Source: Deltaproteobacteria bacterium (GTDB lineage: Bacteria > Desulfobacterota > Desulfobacteria > Desulfobacterales > ETH-SRB1). From it: DNA of 36,321 bases. The position numbers and the translations under genes were made by a program. Every line of letters begins with the position of its first letter. The stretch's first letter is position 1. Shown piece by piece: positions 8,180 through 15,615 of this stretch. The notes beneath the pieces were generated by a model. It was not told where the DNA came from. It worked only from the letters and a program-made list of their open reading frames with translations, and made no database searches. The DNA is taken from the NCBI GenBank assembly GCA_030272815.1, contig JAJSZT010000032.1, positions 1 through 36,321 of the forward strand. The letters run 5' to 3'.

Positions 8180-8874
8180 CAGGTTCTGGTTCTCCCCTGG
8201 AAAAAATGAAAAATGAGATTAATACCAAAGCTTAATACCAGCAATATAATACCCAGAGCTACAGCCAGGATAAATTCTCCCTTATCGTATTCCAATGCCA
8301 TAGCAGTAGTCATAGTACGCGTGAAACCTTTCGCATTTCCTCCAAGCATCATACTTATACCCACTTCAGCGATAACTCTGCCGAATGCGGCTATCACTGC
8401 AGCAACTATCCCAAACCTGGCCTCTCTGAATATTACACAGGCTGTCTGCCGGCGATTAGCTCCTAAAGTCATGGCGGTTTTACGGTATCTTTCATCAATC
8501 CTGCTTATAGCAGCTATTGTCAGGGTTGCTACTATGGGCAGGATTAGTATGATCTGGCCAATAACTATGGCTTTCTGAGTGTAAAGCAGATCTAAAGAAC
8601 CAAGAATACTTCTTCTTGAGATAAATGAATATACAAAAAGACCTATAACCACAGTGGGAAGGGCAAGCATTGTATTTAAGCATATTATAAGAATACGCTT
8701 ACCTTTAAAAGATCCGTAAGCTATTAAAAAACCCAGGGGTACGCCCATCAGGCTTGCGAATAAAGTGGAAATACCGCTCACCTTAAGAGATACCCATACA
8801 ATTGAAAGCACTTCAGGATCCAAGGATGCAATAAGAAGAATTGCGGATAAAAAGCTGTCAGTTAGAAGTTCCAT
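8179..8874 (-). CDS. tupB: Tungstate ABC transporter permease
   Basis: A 231-residue inner-membrane permease with five or six hydrophobic segments and the EAA-type coupling loop. The loop is visible as YRKTAMTLGANRRQTACVIF, with the following glycine region GRVIAEVGISMMLGG. Length and pattern fit TupB/ModB-like binding-protein-dependent permeases. It lies between tupA and tupC. It is separated from tupA by a 78-base gap filled by an inverted repeat and overlaps the tupC start by one base. No clear Shine-Dalgarno precedes the ATG at 8874, so translation may depend on coupling or on the structure formed by the repeat. Confidence 0.88.
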   Translation of the reverse strand: MELLTDSFLSAILLIASLDPEVLSIVWVSLKVSGISTLFASLMGVPLGFLIAYGSFKGKRILIICLNTMLALPTVVIGLFVYSFISRRSILGSLDLLYTQKAIVIGQIILILPIVATLTIAAISRIDERYRKTAMTLGANRRQTACVIFREARFGIVAAVIAAFGRVIAEVGISMMLGGNAKGFTRTMTTAMALEYDKGEFILAVALGIILLVLSFGINLIFHFFQGRTRT

Positions 8875-8886
8875 GGTAACTTACTC

Positions 8887-8946
8887 AGGTGGATAGGCTG
8901 AAGGCTGAAGCTCCCTGACAGCCTTCAGTCTTCAGTCTATCCACCT
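8887..8946. repeat. Inverted repeat between tupA and tupB
   Basis: Two 24-base arms, beginning AGGTGGATAGGCTGAAG on the left and ending GTCTATCCACCT on the right, differ at only two positions and flank a 12-base centre. The transcript would fold into a long hairpin between tupA and tupB. A near-identical left arm, including the flanking GTAAC and TACTCAGG, recurs on the minus strand at 29575-29611, so this belongs to a dispersed repeat family rather than being specific to the operon. Hairpins in this position often stabilise the upstream message and raise binding-protein yield; that role is inferred. Confidence 0.8.
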
Positions 8947-8952
8947 ATGTAA

Positions 8953-9852
8953 TTACATATTATCCGGATAAAAAAGCTGATTTCCCATAAGCCTGTAATT
9001 TGCTATCAGGGACTGCGCTTTAGGTGAGATAAGCCAGGTTGCAAACTTTTCAGCCAGTTCATGTTTCACATGCAGATGCCTGGCAGGATTGACAGGAATC
9101 ACGCCATAGGGATTATTTAAAAAAGAATCGCCCTCACACATGATCTCCAAATCAATGCTTTCTTTCCTGCCGTATTTATATTTTATATAAGTACCTCTAT
9201 CAGAAAGGGTATATGCATGTTTCTCGTCAGCATATATTATTGTTTTTCCCATACCCTGCCCTATTGAAATATACCAGTCCATGGAATTTTCAGGAAATAC
9301 AAAGCAAATTTCTGTTTTCTTCCCTTTTTTTAATATCTCGGTTTTTCTCACTTCTAAAGAAACGCCCGATATTTTCCAAAGAGCCTGTTCCTTGGTGTGA
9401 GTACCGCTGTCGTCACCACGGGATATAAACAAAGCTTTGGCTTTGACTATCCCTGCCAATGCAACGGTTGCATTAGTTCGTCCACGTATACCGGCTGGGT
9501 CATCCAAAGGCCCCAGTATTACAAAATCATTATGCATTACAGCATAGCGTTTTGTGCCGTAGCCCTCTTTTATAAATTCTTCTTCTCTTTCCTTTGCATG
9601 AACAAAGATCACATCCACATTGCCATCCATCCCATCCCGAATGGCTGCACCCGTACCTTTAGCAAATACCTTTACACGAATTCCCGTATCGTTCTCTAAT
9701 TCAGGAAGAAGTATATCAAGCAGGCCGGATGCTTGAGTGCTTGTTGTCGTAGCCATTTTAATAATTTTATCTTCACCAAGCGCAACCCCGTAAATCAGTA
9801 AAATTGCTATCACGGGCAGTATTACTTTTAAAATTAAATTTCTTCTCTTCAT
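8953..9852 (-). CDS. tupA: Tungstate-binding periplasmic protein
   Basis: A 299-residue secreted binding protein with an N-terminal signal (about 1-26). The mature part starts with the oxyanion-binding TTTSTQASG, then LLDILLPELENDTGI, KGTGAAIRDG, DVIFVHAKEREEEF and NDFVILGPLDDPAGI. The TTTS loop, VHA and ND-FV-GP-DPAG blocks and the later RGDDSGTHTKE are the TupA pattern, which distinguishes it from ModA and WtpA. It captures tungstate in the periplasm and delivers it to TupBC for incorporation into tungsten-pterin enzymes such as formate dehydrogenases and aldehyde oxidoreductases. A purine-rich GGGAA precedes the ATG. It follows the regulator gene by 24 bases in the same operon. Confidence 0.92.
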   Translation of the reverse strand: MKRRNLILKVILPVIAILLIYGVALGEDKIIKMATTTSTQASGLLDILLPELENDTGIRVKVFAKGTGAAIRDGMDGNVDVIFVHAKEREEEFIKEGYGTKRYAVMHNDFVILGPLDDPAGIRGRTNATVALAGIVKAKALFISRGDDSGTHTKEQALWKISGVSLEVRKTEILKKGKKTEICFVFPENSMDWYISIGQGMGKTIIYADEKHAYTLSDRGTYIKYKYGRKESIDLEIMCEGDSFLNNPYGVIPVNPARHLHVKHELAEKFATWLISPKAQSLIANYRLMGNQLFYPDNM

Positions 9853-9876
9853 TTTTTCCCTATTAAACGATAAAAG

Positions 9877-10788
9877 CTAGTTGTTTTTTGGATAAACCAC
9901 TTTGCCTGAAAGTTTAAGGTCGTATCCTGAATAAGTTGCGGCGAGTTTCCTGAAGGAATCCTCAACAAGCAACCCGAGAAAGAACTGAACACCTTTGTCA
10001 AAAAAGCGCTCCTTTGAAATCATAAGGTCGTATCTTTCCCAGCGAATAGGTATGAAATCAAGATCAAGAAGCCCGGCAACAGCGCTTATGCCAGGTCCGG
10101 CATCAGCTCTTCCCGAAAGAATTTCAAGACCAATATCCAGATGGCTGGTAAATTCATTATGATAACCGTTAATCTTTTTGCCTTCGATACCTTGTTTCTT
10201 AAGCTCCCTGTCAAGCAAAAGACGTGTGCCAGTACCGATAGGGCGGTTTACAATCTTTATCCCCTTTCTTGCCAGTTCTGAAATTTTATTAATGTTTTTT
10301 GGATTCCCCTTTTGTATAATTATACCCTGTTCCCTACGGCAAAAATTAACTACAGCAGGCATCTTCTCAAGCTCTTGATTAGCAAACTCAAAATTGTATT
10401 CTTCCTCATTATCCTGCAACAGATGACTTGACGCCATGTGACATTTATTCTGCCGCAAAGCCCTAAGCCCCCCCATGCTTCCTAAATTTCCGAATACAGC
10501 GATATGATTTGAGTGTATACTATTAAAAAGAGAAATTGTTCTTCCAAGTAGAGGATCGTTGCTTCCAGTTATAATTAGAAGCCCTTCGTAAGGAGGAAGC
10601 TGGGTTGTGGATTCCGGATAATTTATGGTGTTTGTTTCAATCCATTGCTCTACAAGATGCCTGGGGAAAAGCCATTTGCCGGTAATTTTTGTTGCAGGCA
10701 GTCCTTTTTCTGCAACAAGAGAATATATCATCTTCGCGTTTACAGCCAGAAATTGGGCGGCTTCTTTTGTTGAAAGTAGTTTCTTCAT
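9877..10788 (-). CDS. HTH plus binding-protein-domain regulator of tungstate/molybdate uptake
   Basis: A 303-residue cytoplasmic protein without a signal peptide. Residues 1-55 form an excisionase-type winged HTH (LLSTKEAAQFLAVNAKMIYS, GKWLFPRHLVEQWI). Residues 70-300 form a periplasmic-binding-protein-like ligand domain with NRPIGTGTRLLLD, characteristic of regulators and ModA-like proteins that sense oxyanions. Such HTH-PBP fusions are commonly encoded next to tup or mod genes. As the first gene of the tup operon it is a good candidate for an autoregulated sensor of tungstate or molybdate. Divergent transcription with the TonB receptor across a 355-base gap suggests both are under its control. 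Whether it represses or activates cannot be read from sequence. The start has no obvious Shine-Dalgarno and lies only a few bases from the predicted transcription start. Confidence 0.82.
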   Translation of the reverse strand: MKKLLSTKEAAQFLAVNAKMIYSLVAEKGLPATKITGKWLFPRHLVEQWIETNTINYPESTTQLPPYEGLLIITGSNDPLLGRTISLFNSIHSNHIAVFGNLGSMGGLRALRQNKCHMASSHLLQDNEEEYNFEFANQELEKMPAVVNFCRREQGIIIQKGNPKNINKISELARKGIKIVNRPIGTGTRLLLDRELKKQGIEGKKINGYHNEFTSHLDIGLEILSGRADAGPGISAVAGLLDLDFIPIRWERYDLMISKERFFDKGVQFFLGLLVEDSFRKLAATYSGYDLKLSGKVVYPKNN

Positions 10789-10797
10789 AATTGTTTA

Positions 10798-10825
10798 CAT
10801 ATAATTTTAAGTTATTTTGCGTCAA
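10798..10825 (-). promoter_or_regulatory. Promoter of the regulator-tup operon with AATAAC in the spacer
   Basis: On the minus strand TTGACG (10825-10820) and TATATG (10803-10798) are separated by 16 bases. Within the spacer, AATAAC (10816-10811) sits at the same distance from the -35 box as in the divergent promoter at 11052-11080. A start site about seven bases downstream would leave an almost leaderless mRNA for the regulator ATG at 10788. Confidence 0.5.
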
Positions 10826-10992
10826 TATATTTTATTAATTATCAAAATTAACTGTAGCTACTCGGATTCACGGTTCAAGAATAGAAAGCGATGAAGATTG
10901 AACCCTGACAATCTGAGTGCCAACTCTTCCACAAATGCTCCATGAAAATAAACATTATTCCTAAACCGATTTTCAATATTAATTATGTATGC

Positions 10993-11023
10993 GTTATTAT
11001 CTGTCAGTATTTGTTATAATAAC
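10993..11023. promoter_or_regulatory. Inverted repeat GTTATTAT-N15-ATAATAAC, candidate operator
   Basis: A perfect eight-base inverted repeat (10993-11000 and 11016-11023) lies upstream of the TonB-receptor promoter. Its right half, ATAATAAC, occurs again inside the promoter spacer at 11059-11066, and TATAATAACAT is common to both. Together with AATAAC in the regulator promoter this gives several potential sites for the adjacent HTH regulator. The region is AT-rich, so chance similarity must be considered. Confidence 0.45.
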
Positions 11024-11051
11024 ATCATTTATGAATTATACAAGAAATATA

Positions 11052-11080
11052 TTGACATATAATAACATTAACTCTAAATT
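11052..11080 (+). promoter_or_regulatory. Sigma-70-type promoter of the TonB receptor
   Basis: A perfect -35 box TTGACA (11052-11057) is followed after 17 bases by TAAATT (11075-11080). ATAATAAC at 11059-11066 overlaps the spacer, where a bound repressor would block RNA polymerase. The leader to the ATG at 11144 contains an AAGGAG Shine-Dalgarno. Confidence 0.6.
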
Positions 11081-11143
11081 ATCAACTTTCTCAGGGTAAA
11101 CCATTCACCCTTTTTAAGTCTATAAAGGAGATATATTGATATT

Positions 11144-13138
11144 ATGCTGATGTTCCTGAAAAAAATCATGCTGGTATTAACTTTAACTTTTATTGCGCAT
11201 ATCGGTGCGGCATCAGGACAGGATATTCAGAATATACCTGAAAGCAATGGCGATAAGCGTATCTTCTATCTGGGAGAGATAGTTGTGGAAGGAAAGGCCG
11301 AAACTATTACCAAAGTCGCAACCGTAGATTCGGTAGACAAAGAAAAAATTGAACTAACAACATCATTAAATGTCTCTGATGCAATAAATACAGCACCAGG
11401 TGTCACAATTTCAGTAGGCACTAAAAATGAAAAAAACATTAACATCCGGGGATTCAGCCAGAGGTATATTTCTGTTTTTTATGATGGGATACCAATTTCA
11501 ATTCCTAATGACGGATATGTTGATACAGGGAAGCTTCCTACAGGCAATATCTCAAAAATTGTCATAACTAAAGGTATCAGCTCTGTACTCTATGGCCCCA
11601 ATACAATGGGAGGTGTTGTAAATATCGTGTCGATTAAACCAGAAAATACCTTTGAAGGAGATTTTAAGGTTGGAATCAGCGAGCACAATATGTGGAATGC
11701 CAATGTAAACCTCGGCTCAATGGTGGACAAGTTCTATGTTACCATGAATGGCGGATATTTAGATTCCGAAGGTTTTGGACTGCCTGAAAATTTCGATTCT
11801 ACAGTCAATGAAGATGGAGGAAAAAGAGAAAACTCGGATATTGATCAGAAGAGCGGTTCTTTTAAGATAGGATTTTTGCCGACTCAGGGTCATGAATATG
11901 CATTTGGTGTAAACTTTGTTAACAGCGAGTGGGGGCTTCCGCCTCACACAACAGATGACAACCCCAGATACTGGCGCTTTACCGACTGGAAAAAAACCAC
12001 ATATTATCTTATTGGAAATACCGAGATAACAGAAAAACTGCTGCTTAAAACCCGATTCTTCAGAGATGAATACTATAATGTATTGGATTCCTATGATGAC
12101 ACTACCTTTACAACACAGGACGAAAAATCTTCATGGCATAGCACTTATGATGACAACAGCAATGGCATTTCAGCAGTTATCTGTACAGACTATCTAAAGA
12201 AAAACAGTATCAGTTTTTCTTTTCATTTTAATGAAGACATTCATAAGGAACAGGATGATTACGGTTCCACCTGGGAACGCTATGAAACCGATACATACTC
12301 TTACGGTATAGAGGATGACATAAAACTTACAGAGAGCATTTCTGTTTTACTCGGCGCAAGTTATGACATTCATGATCCCAGATATGCCAACGGCGGAGCT
12401 TTACGCGATGATGAACATGCACTTAATCCTCAGGCCGGTATAAGCTGGGATGTTGCTGAAGATATGACTTTGCATTTTTCCGTTGGAAGAAAGACCCGTT
12501 TTCCAACAATGCTTGAACTGTATTCCGGCCTTTTGGGCAGAAACTTGCCAAATCACAGCTTAAAAGAAGAAAAAGCTGTAAATTATGAACTTGGTACAGA
12601 CAAATATCTGCCGGGAAATACTAATGTAGGATTTACTCTGTTTTACTCGGATATAGATGATCTAATTGTTAAAAAACGAGTTGCCCCTAAGACTGACCAG
12701 TATCAAAATATAGGTGAAGCGCGATACAAAGGTCTGGAATTCAGTTTTAAGTCAGACTATTTTAGACAACACAATGCAGAACTCCATTACACTTTTCTTG
12801 AAGCAGAGGACAGATCCTCCGATAGGACCAGCGATCACTTGGAAGAAAGGCCAAAGCATAAGCTATATGTAAGCGATCTTTTTAAAATATATGACTGGCT
12901 ATCTTTCTTTGCAAAGCTGGAATGGAACTCAAAAAGATATTATGAAGACCCTGATACCAGCCAGTGGCTGACACTTGGCGGCTTTACAACAGTTGATGCC
13001 AAAGCAATCGGCAAGCTAACAGAATTTATGAATATAGAGGCAGGAGCAAAAAATATCTTTGATAAAGAATATGAGTTTGCTTCTGGATATCCAAGAGAGG
13101 GAAGGACTTTTTTTGTTCAGTTGCAGGGAAAATTCTAA
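11144..13138 (+). CDS. TonB-dependent outer-membrane receptor, probable oxyanion or metal-chelate uptake
   Basis: A 664-residue receptor with a signal peptide (about 1-26). The plug domain is recognisable by VSDAINTAPGV, NINIRGFSQRYISVFYDGIP and SSVLYGPNTMGGVVNI. A 22-stranded-type barrel follows, ending in the usual aromatic C-terminus (FFVQLQGKF). Receptors like this use TonB energy to move scarce ligands across the outer membrane. No siderophore or vitamin B12 genes are nearby. It is divergent from the tungstate regulator operon, and the next gene encodes a secreted SUOX-fold-like protein, so tungstate, molybdate or a complexed form is the best guess (inference from context only). Alternative ATG at 11150. 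The stop codon lies at the boundary of the MITE that follows. Confidence 0.85.
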   Translation: MLMFLKKIMLVLTLTFIAHIGAASGQDIQNIPESNGDKRIFYLGEIVVEGKAETITKVATVDSVDKEKIELTTSLNVSDAINTAPGVTISVGTKNEKNINIRGFSQRYISVFYDGIPISIPNDGYVDTGKLPTGNISKIVITKGISSVLYGPNTMGGVVNIVSIKPENTFEGDFKVGISEHNMWNANVNLGSMVDKFYVTMNGGYLDSEGFGLPENFDSTVNEDGGKRENSDIDQKSGSFKIGFLPTQGHEYAFGVNFVNSEWGLPPHTTDDNPRYWRFTDWKKTTYYLIGNTEITEKLLLKTRFFRDEYYNVLDSYDDTTFTTQDEKSSWHSTYDDNSNGISAVICTDYLKKNSISFSFHFNEDIHKEQDDYGSTWERYETDTYSYGIEDDIKLTESISVLLGASYDIHDPRYANGGALRDDEHALNPQAGISWDVAEDMTLHFSVGRKTRFPTMLELYSGLLGRNLPNHSLKEEKAVNYELGTDKYLPGNTNVGFTLFYSDIDDLIVKKRVAPKTDQYQNIGEARYKGLEFSFKSDYFRQHNAELHYTFLEAEDRSSDRTSDHLEERPKHKLYVSDLFKIYDWLSFFAKLEWNSKRYYEDPDTSQWLTLGGFTTVDAKAIGKLTEFMNIEAGAKNIFDKEYEFASGYPREGRTFFVQLQGKF

Positions 13139-13319
13139 GGGCTCGGTCAAAAATAAGTTGGTAGAATTTGCGCCCAAATTTGCCGTAGATTTCATCGATC
13201 TGATTGAGCAAAACCGCAGGAATAGCGGGCTATTTCGAGGATTTTTGCGAATGAAGATCGAAGAAAGATATGGTGAAGTTGGGATGCAAAAATGCCAAGT
13301 TATTTTTGACCGAGCCCTA
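13137..13319. mobile_element. MITE-like element with about 20-bp terminal inverted repeats
   Basis: The left end AGGGCTCGGTCAAAAATAA is repeated as a perfect inverted copy at the right end (TTATTTTTGACCGAGCCCT). The unit is about 183 bases, has no coding capacity I trust, and sits exactly between the receptor stop codon and the following gene. A further 21-base near match to the end, starting TTAGGGCTCGCTCAAAAAT, lies at 14369-14389 at the 3' end of the next gene, suggesting a solo or abortive copy. No autonomous transposase for it is in the window. No clean target duplication beyond TA/AA could be recognised. Confidence 0.8.
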
Positions 13320-13356
13320 AGCATTCAATTTGCCTTTCTATCAAAAGGAGTTTGAC

Positions 13357-14436
13357 ATGAAAAAATACTTTCTATGTGTTTTTCTTATTGTAACTTTTTT
13401 TACTGGATATGTCTTTGCAGATTCTAAGGATTCTTTGAGTCTTTATGGTCTGGTAAAGAACCCTTTAAATATTTCCATGCAAGACCTGACAAAATTCCAA
13501 AGCACACAGGTTCAGATGAATGAAGTAACAAAAGACGGTGAATTCAGAGGTGTATTTCACTATCGTGGAGTTCCAATCAGGACATTGCTCGAACTGGCCT
13601 GTATTAAAAAAAATAAAAAAGAATTCTCGAAATCAGTAGATCTTGCCGTAGCAATCCGGAATAAAAAAGGCGCTCAGATTATTTTGTCATGGGGAGAAGT
13701 TTTTTACAGAAACCCTGGAGAAATACTCATAGCAACAGCAGCAGTCCCAATAATGCCTCACAAAGATTGCAAAGGATGTCATAGTCTTGAATTTTATAAG
13801 CCGCTGATTGACCAGCTTCATCGTAATATATGCTTCCCCAAACTGGTGGTGGCGGGAGACTCATATGCTGACCGTTCTCTGGAAGAAGTTACAGACATCG
13901 AAGTGATAGATATAACCCCTATTATTAATGTCAAAAAAGAGCCGAAGCTCTTTTCTAAACAATTCAGAATTACCGGATATGGCATAAAACCTTTATCTCT
14001 CAGCGATATTTCACAATATCCCAGAAAAAATATGAGGCTCAAAAAAATCGGGGAAGGAAAAGGATATCATGGCATATTGCAAGCCAGTGGAGCCTCATTA
14101 AAACAGATTCTTGAAAATACCGGCATAAAGCCCGATTTGAATACTGTATTTATAGTTTCTGCACCGGATGGCTACCGCTCGCTTTTATCTTACGGCGAAG
14201 TCTTCCTGAACCCTCTTGGTGATCGAATCATAATTGCTGATCGCATTGATGGGCAATCCATTGATAGCGGAGGTAAGTTCATTCTGTTAATTTCTAAAGA
14301 CCTTATGGCAGACCGGTGGGTAAAGTCGATCGAAAAAATAGAAGTAATTTCGATTTCTAATAAAGCCTTAGGGCTCGCTCAAAAATTAAAAAAAATCGCA
14401 TCAAAAAATGTTACTGATACATCTCAAGGCAAGTAA
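13357..14436 (+). CDS. Secreted, duplicated molybdopterin-oxidoreductase (SUOX-fold)-like protein with CxxCH
   Basis: A 359-residue exported protein with a signal peptide at 1-21. Two related halves are visible. Residues 27-190 contain LYGLVKNPLNISMQDL, FRGVFHYRGVPIRTLLEL and SWGEVFYRNPGEILIA. Residues 203-345 contain GYGIKPLSLSDI, YHGILQASGASLKQILE and SYGEVFLNPLGDRIIIA. This resembles the sulfite-oxidase (oxidoreductase molybdopterin-binding) fold used by small periplasmic proteins. The invariant cofactor-binding Cys of true sulfite oxidases is not evident, so catalysis is doubtful. Cys138-x-x-Cys141-His142 (CKGCH) is a c-type heme motif. The ATG at 13357 has AAGGAG seven bases upstream; an in-frame TTG at 13330 lies before it. 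It follows the TonB receptor across a MITE and may bind the imported ligand. Confidence 0.65.
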   Translation: MKKYFLCVFLIVTFFTGYVFADSKDSLSLYGLVKNPLNISMQDLTKFQSTQVQMNEVTKDGEFRGVFHYRGVPIRTLLELACIKKNKKEFSKSVDLAVAIRNKKGAQIILSWGEVFYRNPGEILIATAAVPIMPHKDCKGCHSLEFYKPLIDQLHRNICFPKLVVAGDSYADRSLEEVTDIEVIDITPIINVKKEPKLFSKQFRITGYGIKPLSLSDISQYPRKNMRLKKIGEGKGYHGILQASGASLKQILENTGIKPDLNTVFIVSAPDGYRSLLSYGEVFLNPLGDRIIIADRIDGQSIDSGGKFILLISKDLMADRWVKSIEKIEVISISNKALGLAQKLKKIASKNVTDTSQGK

Positions 14437-14552
14437 GAAAATGACTATGCCAAGTATTACCGCTATCGCGGCATCCGCAGGATGCGTACTTAGCTACGCC
14501 GCAATGACGAAGAATGCAGCGCAACGCAGAAAATGGACTTTTTGCGAAGCCG
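14437..14552. repeat. Intergenic hairpin and dispersed-repeat end
   Basis: The gap between the SUOX-like gene and the convergent YchF-like gene holds a perfect hairpin GCATCC-GCA-GGATGC. Near the YchF end is GACTTTTTGCGAAGCCGTCA, which recurs in opposite orientation as TGACGGCTTCGTAAAAAGC at 29632. These are dispersed repeat ends. No terminator with a T-run was seen. Confidence 0.45.
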
Positions 14553-15590
14553 TCAAACATTAAAACGAAAATTTATAATATCTCCATCCTGAACGCAGTA
14601 CTCTTTGCCCTCGAGCCTGACAGTGCCTTTCTTTCTTGCCTCGTTATATGTACCGGCATCCATAAGATCATTATAGGAAAGAACCTCTGCACGTATAAAT
14701 CCTTTCTGGAAGTCTGTGTGAATCACTCCGGCAGCATCAAGCGCTGTTGCTCCTTTCTTTATTGTCCATGCCCTTACCTCATCCTCGCCGACAGTAAAAA
14801 AAGAGATAAGACCCAGCAGCGCATATGACCGCTTGATAACCCTGTCCATAGCTGAAGCAGTAATATTAAACTCATTAAGAAAGTCTTCTGTATCTTCAAC
14901 GGACATCTGCGCAAGCTCCTGCTCCAGCTTGCCCCTTATTACCATGCAGTCTTCTTTAGAAGTTATATCATCTTCTGTATCGGGGATTCCGTCGTCATCA
15001 TCCTCATTGTTAAACAAAACCAGCTTCGGCTTTGCTGACACAAACGCATAACCCTTTAAAATATGCGCAGAGGATAGATCGCTGTTTTTTCTTAAAGGTA
15101 TCTCTTTTTCAAGACTGTCAAGGCATTCTTTTAAAAGAGTGACTTCCTCCTTATTTATATCCCTGCCGCGCTGCATGTCCTGTTTCAGGCGCTCCAGACG
15201 TTTTTCAATAACAACGAGATCTTCAATAATAAATTCCTGATCAAGTTTAATAAAATCACTGAAAGGCTCCGGCTCTTCAAAACCAAATCCTGCAAAGTTG
15301 CGAACCACATGGATCAAAGCATCGCAATCTCTTATTTTAGTCCATATATTCTGCTCCTTGTTTTTATCTTTGCTCTGCGTTCCTATGCCGGGCAGAAAAT
15401 ACTCAACCTGAGCATAAATGGTTTTTTTAGGCTTATACATATCGCTTAAAAAATCCACGCGCCCGTCCGGAACCCTTACAGCAGCTATATGGTCTTTACT
15501 TTTGTTCCCGATTTCTATTGTGTTTTTTGTTAAAGCCTCAAATATGGTAGACTTCCCGGACTGCGAAAGTCCTATTATTCCTAATTTCAT
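14553..15590 (-). CDS. YchF-like GTPase/ATPase (Obg family, TGS domain)
   Basis: A 345-residue P-loop protein. The G1 loop is GLSQSGKST (residues 7-15). The G3 region around PGIGTQSKD is altered, DCDALIHVVRNF follows, and a G4-like LVLFNNEDDDDG lies near residue 190. A coiled-coil arm separates the G domain parts, and a C-terminal TGS-type domain (from about 260: SFFTVGEDEVRAWTIKKGAT, DFQKGFIRAEV) completes the YchF layout. YchF proteins bind ribosomes and often prefer ATP. The SQSG P-loop and slightly short length (bacterial YchF is usually about 363) suggest a divergent paralogue rather than the housekeeping copy. An AAGGA Shine-Dalgarno precedes the ATG. It is first of the three minus-strand genes in coordinate order and last in transcription. 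Confidence 0.8.
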   Translation of the reverse strand: MKLGIIGLSQSGKSTIFEALTKNTIEIGNKSKDHIAAVRVPDGRVDFLSDMYKPKKTIYAQVEYFLPGIGTQSKDKNKEQNIWTKIRDCDALIHVVRNFAGFGFEEPEPFSDFIKLDQEFIIEDLVVIEKRLERLKQDMQRGRDINKEEVTLLKECLDSLEKEIPLRKNSDLSSAHILKGYAFVSAKPKLVLFNNEDDDDGIPDTEDDITSKEDCMVIRGKLEQELAQMSVEDTEDFLNEFNITASAMDRVIKRSYALLGLISFFTVGEDEVRAWTIKKGATALDAAGVIHTDFQKGFIRAEVLSYNDLMDAGTYNEARKKGTVRLEGKEYCVQDGDIINFRFNV

Positions 15591-15615
15591 AAAATTTCCT
15601 TATTCAATATAAATG

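Noticed and set aside
13059-13355. Plus-strand frame crossing the end of the TonB receptor and the MITE
   Set aside because: It overlaps the receptor barrel end in another frame and then translates the inverted-repeat element; no start signal.
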